This document shows positions 45,507-52,932 of a stretch of DNA of 64,000 nt, piece by piece. The stretch comes from Bin87 sp965220055 (GTDB lineage: Bacteria > Chloroflexota > Dehalococcoidia > Lucifugimonadales > UBA3495). Location: contig CBDCPE010000004.1 in NCBI GenBank assembly GCA_965220055.1, forward strand, positions 1,488,001-1,552,000, written 5' to 3'. The notes beneath the pieces were generated by a model, which saw only the letters and a list, made by a program, of their open reading frames with translations, made no database searches and had not been told where the DNA came from. The stretch's first letter is position 1, and each line of letters starts with the position of its first letter. A program made the position numbers and the translations under genes.

Positions 45507-45998
45507 TTACTGGCTGCGGAGACGGGCGCGCTCGCGGCCTTCGACGAAGTGCACGGCCTCGTCGGGGCTGACCCGGCCCACGGGTCCGCTGGCGTACATG
45601 GAACCCAAGACCGTGCCGCCGCGCCCAAGCAACAACTCGGTGGGTTGAATGTAGCCGCCGCGGTCGTCTGACCACCATGAGCCCAACTGGTCAGCCTGTT
45701 CGCGAGTGACGCCGTATGCCATGGGGAAGGTCACAACGGACTTGGTCGCCATTTCTTCGACGATCTCCCGAGGCTCCACGCTGGCGCCGATGATGGACAG
45801 CCCCATCTCGGCCAGGGATTCCCGCTGCGATTGCCACGCGGCCAACTGCCGCGAGCAATAGGGTCACCACACGCCGCGGTAGAACAGAACGGCGAGGTAG
45901 CGCGAGGACATATCGGCGGGCAGGGTCAACGTCCCGCCGTCGATGAGGTTTAGAGCCAGTTCGGGCAGGCGGTCACCCTGTTGAAGTTTTTCGCTCAT
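45507..45998 (-). CDS. AhpC/TSA-like redoxin, predicted selenoprotein (Sec45)
   Basis: 163 residues if TGA 45866-45864 is read as selenocysteine. ATG 45998 has the leader ggagaagtcaga. Reads MSEKLQQGDRLPELALNLID, LAVLFYRGVW-U-PYCSRQLA, then GLSIIGASVEPREIVEEMAT and GRGGTVLGSMYASGPVGRVS. The UGA lies exactly where redoxins of this type have the first Cys of (F)YRGxWCPYCxxQL; Cys48 is kept, giving UxxC. Frame continuity and homology persist on both sides, and a SECIS-like hairpin follows. It is probably a peroxide or disulphide reductase in the cytoplasm. A nonsense mutation is the alternative. Convergent with fdhA; nearest same-strand neighbour upstream is an LLM oxidoreductase. Confidence 0.85.
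45830..45859 (-). promoter_or_regulatory. predicted bacterial SECIS element
   Basis: Hairpin in the mRNA 5-34 nt after the UGA: ATTGC, bulge T, CGCGGC, loop AGTTG, GCCGCG, bulge TG, GCAAT. That is 11 perfect pairs. The apical loop starts 17 nt after the UGA and has G at its second position, matching the general bacterial SECIS description (loop 16-37 nt away, G in the first two loop positions). Confidence 0.72.
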
Positions 45999-46081
45999 TC
46001 TGACTTCTCCGTTTTAGAGGTTGGTCCTTTGGCGCTTGCTTGCGATGAATCATGAAGGGCGAATGCTTTGACATCCGCCCT

Positions 46082-47329
46082 TCAGACTAAGCCTCGCTTT
46101 CCGATCAGTCCCCCACGGCTTCGGCCGGTGGTGGACTTGAGGCGCTCGGGCCACCACGGGTCATCGTATTCGTTGAACATGCCCTTGATGTGGGGCATGA
46201 CCTCGTTGGCGAACAGGTCGGTGTTCTTGCGGACCAGCTCGGGGGGCATGCTGCCGATCTGGAGGAGGACCATCAGGTGGCCGACGCGCAGCAGATCGCA
46301 CGCCTCTTCCAGCTTGCGGCGGACGGTCTCCGGGCTGCCGCCGATGACGTGGCCCTGTTCGATGTAGTCCTTCCAGGTGTTCTCCTGGGCGGTGCGTTGG
46401 GCTTCTTCACCCATCTGCGGACGCAGGGACTTGCGGATGGACTCGAGGGACCGATAGCCGGGGGATTCGGCGAAGGGCGGGTACACGCGCAGCATCTTTT
46501 CGTAGAAATACTTGACGTGCTGCTCGTAGTCCTGCTCCGCTTGCTCGTCGGTCTCGGAGACGCATACCAACTGCAGGAAGCCGAGGCGATGTGGGTTGTC
46601 GTCCATGCCACGCTCGGCGACGCGCTCCCAGTATCCCTTGACGATGTTGTGGCCGCGGAGGTAGCCATAGTAGGACAGGTAGCAATAGACATAGTCGCGG
46701 TCCAGGACCCAGTCCCAGGTTTCCAGGCTGCCGGAGCCGGGGATCCAGACCGGCGGATGCGGCTCCTGCATCGGCCGCGGCCAGATGCTGATGTAGCGCA
46801 GTTTGTTGTACTTGCCGTTGAAGATGGTGGGCTGGTGCTGGGTCCAGGCCTGCATGATGACGTCGTGGGCCTCGGTGTGGCGGTCACGCAGGGTGATGGG
46901 GACCTGGCCATAGGAGAAGGTCGTGTCCATGGCGGTGCCCACGGGGAAGCCGGCGACGAGGCGACCGCCGGATAGGACGTCCAGCATGGCCATCTCTTCG
47001 GCGACGCGCAGGGGCGGGTTGTAGAGGGCGAGGCTGTTGCCCAGCACAATCACCGCGCCATTATTGGTGGAGTTGGCGAGCACCGAGGCGATCAGGTTCG
47101 GCGACGGCATGATGCCATAGGCGTTGTTGTGATGCTCGTTAACGCAGATCCCATCGAAACCGACCTCGTCGGCGTAGCGGAGCTGGTCAATGTACTGGGC
47201 GTAATACTCGTTGCCCTTGGCGGGGTCGAAGTTTTCATTGGGCAGATCGACCCAAGCCGAGTGGTGCTGCTGGGCGAAATCGTCCGGCAGGTCCCGGTAG
47301 GGCATCAGGTGGAAGAAAGAGACTTTCAT
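46082..47329 (-). CDS. LLM-class flavin-dependent oxidoreductase
   Basis: 415 residues: MKVSFFHLMPYRDLPDDFAQ, DEVGFDGICVNEHHNNAYGI, NSLALYNPPLRVAEEMAMLD, SGGRLVAGFPVGTAMDTTFS (luciferase-like FMN/F420 barrel). It has HEAHDVIMQ-type helix TEAHDVIMQAWTQHQPTIFN and PPVWIPGSGSLETWDWVLDR. The C-terminal part has GGSPETVRRKLEEACDLLRV. It is related to long-chain alkane or limonene-type monooxygenase branches; substrate unknown. Third LLM enzyme in the window and part of a minus-strand run with an alpha/beta hydrolase and an enoyl-CoA hydratase, consistent with degradation of a hydrophobic compound. Confidence 0.9.
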   Translation of the reverse strand: MKVSFFHLMPYRDLPDDFAQQHHSAWVDLPNENFDPAKGNEYYAQYIDQLRYADEVGFDGICVNEHHNNAYGIMPSPNLIASVLANSTNNGAVIVLGNSLALYNPPLRVAEEMAMLDVLSGGRLVAGFPVGTAMDTTFSYGQVPITLRDRHTEAHDVIMQAWTQHQPTIFNGKYNKLRYISIWPRPMQEPHPPVWIPGSGSLETWDWVLDRDYVYCYLSYYGYLRGHNIVKGYWERVAERGMDDNPHRLGFLQLVCVSETDEQAEQDYEQHVKYFYEKMLRVYPPFAESPGYRSLESIRKSLRPQMGEEAQRTAQENTWKDYIEQGHVIGGSPETVRRKLEEACDLLRVGHLMVLLQIGSMPPELVRKNTDLFANEVMPHIKGMFNEYDDPWWPERLKSTTGRSRGGLIGKRGLV

Positions 47330-47396
47330 GGCAGGTTACCTCGGCGACACGTGGGCCGTCGCAATCGAATGAGCGGATTTTAGCATGGCGACGTTG

Positions 47397-47428
47397 GCGG
47401 ACCGGGCCCGGCGACGTGCCCGGTCCGC
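47397..47428. terminator. strong GC hairpin, possible terminator
   Basis: GCGGACCGGGC and GCCCGGTCCGC (11 bp) separated by 10 nt, just after the alpha/beta hydrolase stop. No T-tract on either side. Confidence 0.45.
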
Positions 47429-47448
47429 ATCCGCGCGCTACGGATCGA

Positions 47449-48291
47449 TCAGTCTGCGAGCCAGGACTTTACGGCGGTGATGAAGTCGGACGGGTTGTCC
47501 TCAAACACCATGTGGCCGGCGCGTTCGATGTTGACCATGCTGCCCTGGGCCAGGGTGTCCACCATGCGGTCGGCGGTATCCTGGGTGAGCAGGTCGGTTT
47601 CCGTGCCGCGAACCACCAGGGTAGGGCAGGTGATGTTTTCCAGCGCGGGCCAGAGGTCAGCGGCGGGAGCGGCGGTGCCGTTGATGCGCTGCTCGCGGAT
47701 GGCGGGGTCGAATTTCCAATCGATCTTGCCGTCGGGTAGTTGTCGGGTCTGTCCCGCGAGGCGACGGCGCATGACGGGTTCCGACGCGAAGCGGTTGGCC
47801 GCCTGAACGTGGGCCAGCGCGTCCTCGAAATTGTCGAACCCGGGCGGGAGTCCGCGCAATTCTTCGGTGATGCGGTTGCCGCCGGTGGGTTCGATGCGTG
47901 GGCCGATGTCCACGATGCACAGGCGTTCCAGCCGATCGGGATGGGCGCCGGCGAAAGCCAGGCTGTTGCGGCCGCCCATGGAGTGGCCGAAGAGGACAAA
48001 CTTTTCCAGGCCAATGGCGTTGACGAAACCGAGCAGGTCGGCGACGAAAGCATCGCCGGAATAGTCGCCGCCCGGAGCATGGTCGGTGTCGCCGCGCCCG
48101 CGCTGGTCGACGGCATAGACGTGATAGTCGCCGCACAGGGATTCCGCGACGTCGTCCCAAACGTGGGCGTGCCCGCGCAGGCCGTGCAGGAGGACGAGCG
48201 GAGGATTGCCCTCGGTGCCCCAGTCGAGATAATGCAGGTTGATGCCGTTGGCGGTGACGGTCCGGCTCTTGGGTTGTACTTGGGTGGTCAT
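47449..48291 (-). CDS. alpha/beta hydrolase
   Basis: 280 residues: NGINLHYLDWGTEGNPPLVL, LLHGLRGHAHVWDDVAESL (oxyanion HG), nucleophile Ser in LFGHSMGGRNSLAFAGAHPD, the acid in TLVVRGTETDLLTQDTADRM and the His in IERAGHMVFEDNPSDFITAV. It is a standard-size esterase/lactonase/C-C hydrolase fold, cytoplasmic, substrate unknown. Lies between the pentapeptide gene and the LLM oxidoreductase on the same strand. Confidence 0.92.
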   Translation of the reverse strand: MTTQVQPKSRTVTANGINLHYLDWGTEGNPPLVLLHGLRGHAHVWDDVAESLCGDYHVYAVDQRGRGDTDHAPGGDYSGDAFVADLLGFVNAIGLEKFVLFGHSMGGRNSLAFAGAHPDRLERLCIVDIGPRIEPTGGNRITEELRGLPPGFDNFEDALAHVQAANRFASEPVMRRRLAGQTRQLPDGKIDWKFDPAIREQRINGTAAPAADLWPALENITCPTLVVRGTETDLLTQDTADRMVDTLAQGSMVNIERAGHMVFEDNPSDFITAVKSWLAD

Positions 48292-48305
48292 GTCAATTCT
48301 CCTCG

Positions 48306-48851
48306 CTAATTCTTGGAGCGTGAAAACAGGGAACCGATGGGTCCGAAAACTGAGCGTTGGAAGCTGAATGTGGCCGTAGGCGTGTGATCAGAGACGACAA
48401 ATCCTGGCGGAGGGGTGAACAGATCGGGATGACTCTCGCGCAACTCGGCAGCTACGTTCGGATGTATCCCCGTAGTCCGGTACAAAGAGCGCGCTTCACT
48501 CAATTGCCCTGCGGTATAGCCAGTGGCGAATTTCAAGTCAGCATTAGTCAGGTCCGCGCCGTCGAAATTCACGCCGTCCAGTTTGCTATGGCGTAGGTTA
48601 GAGGAAACAAGTTTAGCGTTGGACAGATTGGCCTCGATGAGATCCGAAGCGACCAGTTGCGCATTGGTCAGGTCGGCTTCCTGTAGCAAAGCCTGGTATA
48701 GGTTCGCGTTGTTGATCGACGAATTTCGGAACACGACTCGTTGCAAATCGGACTGAACGAACCGACTATTGCTGAAATCCAGATCGTCCAGCAACTTGCC
48801 CTGCAAGTTCTCACGACTGAGTTCGCGGCCCATCTTCCGCATTTTGGTCAT
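48306..48851 (-). CDS. pentapeptide-repeat protein
   Basis: About 181 residues. Pentapeptide repeats of A(D/N)LxN type span about residues 15-115: LSRENLQGKLLDDLDFSNSR, NNANLYQALLQEADLTNAQL, ASDLIEANLSNAKLVSSNLR, GADLTNADLKFA. The C-terminus (SLYRTTGIHPNVAAELRESH) is non-repeat. Right-handed beta-helix proteins of this type have varied roles. Its start overlaps the end of the upstream membrane protein by about 40 bp in another frame. In homologues I know, a two-span membrane part and pentapeptide repeats are often one protein, so this may be a split gene. Confidence 0.88.
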   Translation of the reverse strand: MTKMRKMGRELSRENLQGKLLDDLDFSNSRFVQSDLQRVVFRNSSINNANLYQALLQEADLTNAQLVASDLIEANLSNAKLVSSNLRHSKLDGVNFDGADLTNADLKFATGYTAGQLSEARSLYRTTGIHPNVAAELRESHPDLFTPPPGFVVSDHTPTATFSFQRSVFGPIGSLFSRSKN

Positions 48852-49350
48852 AGTAAACACCCCCATCCCGGGTGTCTTGATTCAGCATCCGGGTGGTGAT
48901 ATCCCACTCATCTCTATCTTCTTCCTGGTCAAGCGATTTGGAATGGGCATCCACCAAGTCAAACACTGTCCGACGGTAATCCGACGCATCCCGCGCAATG
49001 TGGTGTAATTGGTGAAGGCTGCCTATCCTGATAACTTTTTGCTCGCTGCCCAAGTTGACGGTGGCGGAGTTCAGTCGTTTGGTGATATTGCCCAATGCCG
49101 TCAACTCGGTGGTGCGCTCCGCCGACGTTGCGCGACGGTTGGCGACGTATATTTGCCAGATTAGTAGAAGCCCGCCGACTGACAGCAGATACACTCGCAC
49201 TATATCAAGTTTTTCACTCGCAGGCAGTCCCACATATCCGGTGACCGCGTCCAGCTTCCACCACAAAATACATAACCCCGCCACGGCCAGCGCGCCGACG
49301 ACCGCCACCGGCAGCGCCAGTCGCGAAGTTGTTCCCCATTTTGACGACAT
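48811..49350 (-). CDS. two-span membrane protein, partner of pentapeptide protein
   Basis: 179 residues. Membrane segments LALPVAVVGALAVAGLCILW and VRVYLLSVGGLLLIWQIYVA (about 11-30 and 50-69). The cytoplasmic part then reads NRRATSAERTTELTALGNIT, NLGSEQKVIRIGSLHQLHHI, ARDASDYRRTVFDLVDAHSK. This is the pattern seen upstream of pentapeptide repeats in larger single-chain proteins (usually VRxGGIYALERIARDS). The end overlaps the pentapeptide gene. Function unknown. Confidence 0.75.
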   Translation of the reverse strand: MSSKWGTTSRLALPVAVVGALAVAGLCILWWKLDAVTGYVGLPASEKLDIVRVYLLSVGGLLLIWQIYVANRRATSAERTTELTALGNITKRLNSATVNLGSEQKVIRIGSLHQLHHIARDASDYRRTVFDLVDAHSKSLDQEEDRDEWDITTRMLNQDTRDGGVYYDQNAEDGPRTQS

Positions 49351-49380
49351 CGAAGGTTAGCCGTCGCATGGTGAAACGCT

Positions 49381-50169
49381 CTACTTGAGCTGCCAATTGG
49401 GGCGGCGCTTTTCGGCGAAGGCGCGCGGGCCTTCTTTGCTGTCCTGCGTGGTGAGGATGTAGTCGTAGGCCACGTAGGTCTTGGCGCTGATTTCGGCGAT
49501 GGACATGTCGAGGCTGCTGTAAGCGAGGTCCTTGATGGTCCGAACCGCCAAGGGCGCGTTCTGCGCGATGCTCTCGGCCATTTTGACGGCTTCGGGCACG
49601 AGTTCGTCGGCGGGAACCACCTTGTTGAGGAAGCCCATTTCCCGGACCCGTTCGGCGGGCAGGAGGTCGGCGGTCATGACGAGTTCCAGGACGTTGGAGA
49701 TGCCGATCATCTTGGTGAGCTCCACGGCGAAGGGTGGCATCAGGCTCCACTTGGTCTCGGTGATGCCGAGTCGGGCGTTGTCGGCCGCCAGGCGAACATC
49801 GCACATCTGGGCGATGGACCAACCGCCGGCAGCGGCGGCGCCGTTTACGGCGGCCACCAGGGGTTTCGCCGGCCGCTCCCACATGTGCGGTTTGTTGGGA
49901 GACATGCTGTTTTCAGCGCGCGCCTGCACGCCTTCGGCGTTGTCGGCGGCACGCTCCTTCAGGTCACGGCCGGCGCAGAAGTTTCGACCGGCGCCAGTCA
50001 CCACCGCCACCCAGGCTTCATCGTCCTCATTATCGAAATGGTTGATGACTTCCTGCAGTTCCCGCCGGAGCTGCCGGTTGATAGCGTTGGAAGACTCGGG
50101 CCGGTTGAGCGTTATGACCGCTACATGGTTGTCGGTCCCGGTCTTTTCGTAGAGCACGGTTTCAGGCAT
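49381..50169 (-). CDS. enoyl-CoA hydratase/isomerase family protein
   Basis: 262 residues, crotonase fold. VAVITLNRPESSNAINRQLR, GAGRNFCAGRDLKERAADNA (oxyanion-hole residues), KPLVAAVNGAAAAGGWSIAQ (second oxyanion Gly), CDVRLAADNARLGITETKWS. The catalytic Glu of hydratases appears in the ITETKW position (E); the second Glu position is less clear. The C-terminus has PLAVRTIKDLAYSSLDMSIA. CoA thioester hydration or isomerisation in fatty- or aromatic-acid breakdown. First of the same-strand run that ends at the redoxin. Confidence 0.9.
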   Translation of the reverse strand: MPETVLYEKTGTDNHVAVITLNRPESSNAINRQLRRELQEVINHFDNEDDEAWVAVVTGAGRNFCAGRDLKERAADNAEGVQARAENSMSPNKPHMWERPAKPLVAAVNGAAAAGGWSIAQMCDVRLAADNARLGITETKWSLMPPFAVELTKMIGISNVLELVMTADLLPAERVREMGFLNKVVPADELVPEAVKMAESIAQNAPLAVRTIKDLAYSSLDMSIAEISAKTYVAYDYILTTQDSKEGPRAFAEKRRPNWQLK

Positions 50170-50216
50170 AACGACGAAGTCTCCTTGGGTCCAGGTTTTT
50201 CGCGGTCAGAAGGGTG

Positions 50217-50555
50217 TCAGGCGTAGTGGCCCAGGAACTGACCGCCGATGACGTGTACGTGACCGTGGGACTGGCTCTGCAAACCGTCGTGGCCAAAGTT
50301 CGACAGGATGCGGAACCCGTTCGGGCAGTACATGCAACCGAGAGTGGCCGCCACGTCTCCCAGGCGAGCCATGATCTCGTCGCTCCACATCTCGAGCTGC
50401 GACATGTGCCGACGGGGCATAACAAGCAACATGACCGGTACCCAGGTGAGGCGGTTTACGATGGCGATCAGGTCATTGTCGAGATAGCGGATCCTCGCCG
50501 GTTCGCGGCCGGCTACGATTTCACAGAATACGCAATTGGTTGGTTGAGAGCTCAT
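50217..50555 (-). CDS. HIT-family protein
   Basis: 112 residues. NCVFCEIVAGREPARIRYLD (Cys-x-x-Cys start), DLIAIVNRLTWVPVMLLVMP, RRHMSQLEMW, and the histidine triad in SQSHGHVHVIGGQFLG (HxHxHxx). Nucleotide hydrolase/transferase of the HIT superfamily, cytoplasmic, usually acting on adenosine nucleotides. The internal stretch is shorter than some homologues but all motifs are present. Divergent from mogA. Confidence 0.9.
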   Translation of the reverse strand: MSSQPTNCVFCEIVAGREPARIRYLDNDLIAIVNRLTWVPVMLLVMPRRHMSQLEMWSDEIMARLGDVAATLGCMYCPNGFRILSNFGHDGLQSQSHGHVHVIGGQFLGHYA

Positions 50556-50802
50556 GCATATATCGGGGATAGTCGTCGGGCACGCCCCCCACGGTGGTCA
50601 TGAGACTGAGTGGCTACTGAAGGAAGTATCGTGCAGGCTGCGATGGTGACGGCTGGGGTTGCCCAGTTACTATACGGACTGCGTCTTTGCAGTGTCAACG
50701 ATGAAGGAAGGCGCTGGCTTCCCCGAGTGCCTAAATCTCAAGGTGCGTGTGGTATCATTGCGCCCGTTACACCCTCCCGCACCACCTGCGTTGACCTGCG
50801 AC

Positions 50803-51294
50803 ATGTACCGTCTGGCAATTCTGACTATCAGCAGCTCGGGCGCTCGAGGGGAGCGCGAAGACACCGGCGGACAGGCGATACGCGACAAACTTTCACCGCC
50901 CAACTACGCGGAAGTCCGCTACGAAGTAGTTCCGGATGACGCGGACACGATCACCGGCAAGCTCAGCCAGTGGGCGGATTCCGGCGAAGTGGACCTTATC
51001 GTCAGCACCGGTGGAACCGGGATAGGCCGCAGGGACGTCACACCTGAAGCCGCCCTGCGCGCCATAGACCGCGAGGTCCCGGGGATGGCCGAGACCATGC
51101 GAGCGCAGACCCTCAAATTCACGCCCATGGCAATGCTGAGCCGCTCGGTGGTGGGTATCCGGGGGCAGACGCTAATCATCACGCTGCCGGGGAGCCCGCG
51201 CGGAGTGGGCGAGTGCCTGGACGTGATACTACCAGTGTTGCCACACGCCATCGAACTCTTGCAACGCGAGTCGGTACAGGAACACCCTCGCTAA
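50803..51294 (+). CDS. mogA: molybdopterin adenylyltransferase (MogA/MoaB family)
   Basis: 163 residues from ATG 50803, taken because the family start is MYRLAILTISSSGARGERED; an open frame continues upstream without protein character. Key motifs: DTGGQAIRDKL, VDLIVSTGGTGIGRRDVTPE (MPT-binding TGGTG), VPGMAETMRAQTLKFTPMAM, and ITLPGSPRGVGECLDVILP. It activates molybdopterin by adenylation before molybdenum insertion. With mocA and xdhC nearby, it completes a local molybdenum-cofactor set serving formate dehydrogenase and the CoxL-like enzyme. Confidence 0.92.
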   Translation: MYRLAILTISSSGARGEREDTGGQAIRDKLSPPNYAEVRYEVVPDDADTITGKLSQWADSGEVDLIVSTGGTGIGRRDVTPEAALRAIDREVPGMAETMRAQTLKFTPMAMLSRSVVGIRGQTLIITLPGSPRGVGECLDVILPVLPHAIELLQRESVQEHPR

Positions 51295-51345
51295 TTGACG
51301 AACGCCGAAGCCGTAACAAACTCATCAACCGGAGACCGCCGCAAA

Positions 51346-51699
51346 ATGAGCACCGACGCCCAAACGAACGAAGCCGCTCCCGTCTACTGGCCCCGGGTCA
51401 AAGAGCTTTTGGACGAAATCATGGATCGCTGGATCGAGCGACACGGCCGACAACCCTACCCAGGAATACACGAATACTGGTGGGAGACTCCGGAGGAATT
51501 GGCCGCATCGGTGCTCAACGGTTACCCCTCGATTGAGCCCGGCAAGCCAGGAGCCGAGACCCATTTGGTCCGTTCGTTGCGCTTGGGTTGCGGTACCTTC
51601 GGGAGGATGCCGCTGCGTGGTCCGTTCCTGTCGCGTGCGGAAGCCGCGGAGATCGCTGCCTGGATTGACGCCGGGATGCCAAAGGGACTCGAGGAATAA
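51346..51699 (+). CDS. conserved hypothetical protein
   Basis: 117 residues from ATG 51346; an upstream TTG (51295) would add 17. Acidic, with YWPRVKELLDEIMDRWIERH, HEYWWETPEELAASVLNGYP and a C-terminal LSRAEAAEIAAWIDAGMPKG. The last motif resembles the L...E...I..WIDAGMP end of some cytochrome-like domains, but no haem motif is present. Directly downstream of mogA (52 bp). Function unknown. Confidence 0.6.
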   Translation: MSTDAQTNEAAPVYWPRVKELLDEIMDRWIERHGRQPYPGIHEYWWETPEELAASVLNGYPSIEPGKPGAETHLVRSLRLGCGTFGRMPLRGPFLSRAEAAEIAAWIDAGMPKGLEE

Positions 51700-51768
51700 C
51701 ACTGGGCGGCGCCCGTATCAGGGTTGCCTGTTATCAGCCACCTGCATTAGCAACCGAAGAAACAAAAG

Positions 51769-51795
51769 CGCCGGCGGGCCTGACCCGCCGGCGCC
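51769..51795. terminator. bidirectional terminator
   Basis: GCGCCGGCGGG, loop CCTGA, CCCGCCGGCGC; followed by CTTTCATT on plus and CTTTTGTTTC on minus. Between convergent genes. Confidence 0.88.
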
Positions 51796-51829
51796 TTTCA
51801 TTGCCTTGGTGCTTAAGTCGGTTTTGCTC

Positions 51830-52834
51830 CTAGAGCAGGACCGGCTCCTTTTCCTTCTGGTACACCTGGATGCGGCCACGGGTGTGGTCCAGAATGGCGA
51901 TCTGGCCGGACTCGGTGACGCGCACGGCACAAGGGTTCGAGAACATTTTCTCGAAAGTGCCGCCATCGTTGGTGATAGCCATGGTGCGTTGCCGGATCAT
52001 GTCGGGGTTGGAGTTCAACTTGGTCTTGCCCCAATCAGAGATTTGGTGGTCACCCTTCAACTGGGCGCGGAAGCGTCCGTCCGGGGCCAGGATCTGCACG
52101 CGATCATTCTCGCGGTCGCATACGTAGATGTCGCCATCATTGTCTACGAAGACAGCATTGGGCCGCTTGAACTGACCAGGGGCATCACCGCTGGTCCCGT
52201 AGCTGGCCTGCCATTCGCCAGCCTGGTTGAACACCTGGATACGGTCGTTGCGCCAGTCGGCCACATAGATGAGGCCGTTCTTGTCCAGGCAGATACCCCA
52301 CGGCATATTGAGTTGGCCATCCCCGGTGCCGGACTCGCCGAATTGGCTCTTGAAAGAGCCGTCGAGGCCGTAGCTCTGGACCCGGTTGTTCTTGCTGTCG
52401 ACCAGCCACATGGTGTCACCGACGATGGTGATGCCGGACGGGCCGTCGAACTGGCCGGGGCCACTGCCCTTTTCGCCCCAGTGGCTCACGTAGTCGCCGT
52501 CTTCCGTGTAGATGGTGATCCGGTTGAGCCACTCGTCGGCCACGTACAGGTTATTGTTGGCGTCCAGGGCGCAGGACGTCGGCCAATACATGTCGCCAGG
52601 CTCTTCACCGAACTGACTGAACTCGCCCACGTAATCCTCGTCCATGGTGGCGATGGTGGCGTGGACCCCATCCGGTCGGTTTTCATAGGAGCGATTGAGA
52701 ATGTAGATCCTGCCTTCGGCGTCGATAGCCATGTCCACCGGATTGCGGAAACCGGTGCCATTGAACTCGTTCCGCCCAATGGAATGACTGTACGTAAAGG
52801 CAGTGTCCACGAGGCCAAAAAGGTGGGTGCTCAT
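51830..52834 (-). CDS. NHL-repeat beta-propeller protein
   Basis: 334 residues starting MSTHLFGLVDTAFTYSHSIG. About six NHL-type units are recognisable by phrases such as FRNPVDMAIDAEGRIYILNR, CALDANNNLYVADEWLNRIT, FDGPSGITIVGDTMWLVDSK, LNMPWGICLDKNGLIYVADW and FKRPNAVFVDNDGDIYVCDR. No signal peptide. Likely a six-bladed propeller for protein or ligand contact, or a lyase-like enzyme; cannot be decided. It is the last gene of the minus-strand trio with DUF1501 and DUF1800. Confidence 0.92.
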   Translation of the reverse strand: MSTHLFGLVDTAFTYSHSIGRNEFNGTGFRNPVDMAIDAEGRIYILNRSYENRPDGVHATIATMDEDYVGEFSQFGEEPGDMYWPTSCALDANNNLYVADEWLNRITIYTEDGDYVSHWGEKGSGPGQFDGPSGITIVGDTMWLVDSKNNRVQSYGLDGSFKSQFGESGTGDGQLNMPWGICLDKNGLIYVADWRNDRIQVFNQAGEWQASYGTSGDAPGQFKRPNAVFVDNDGDIYVCDRENDRVQILAPDGRFRAQLKGDHQISDWGKTKLNSNPDMIRQRTMAITNDGGTFEKMFSNPCAVRVTESGQIAILDHTRGRIQVYQKEKEPVLL

Positions 52835-52932
52835 AGACTTCCCTCTCTTGTCGGTCGTCAGTTGTCAGGATGAGGCGGAGGGTTTGCCGTGAAGCGAGGA
52901 CCCTCCACCTCAATATTTTGGATACCGGTAGC

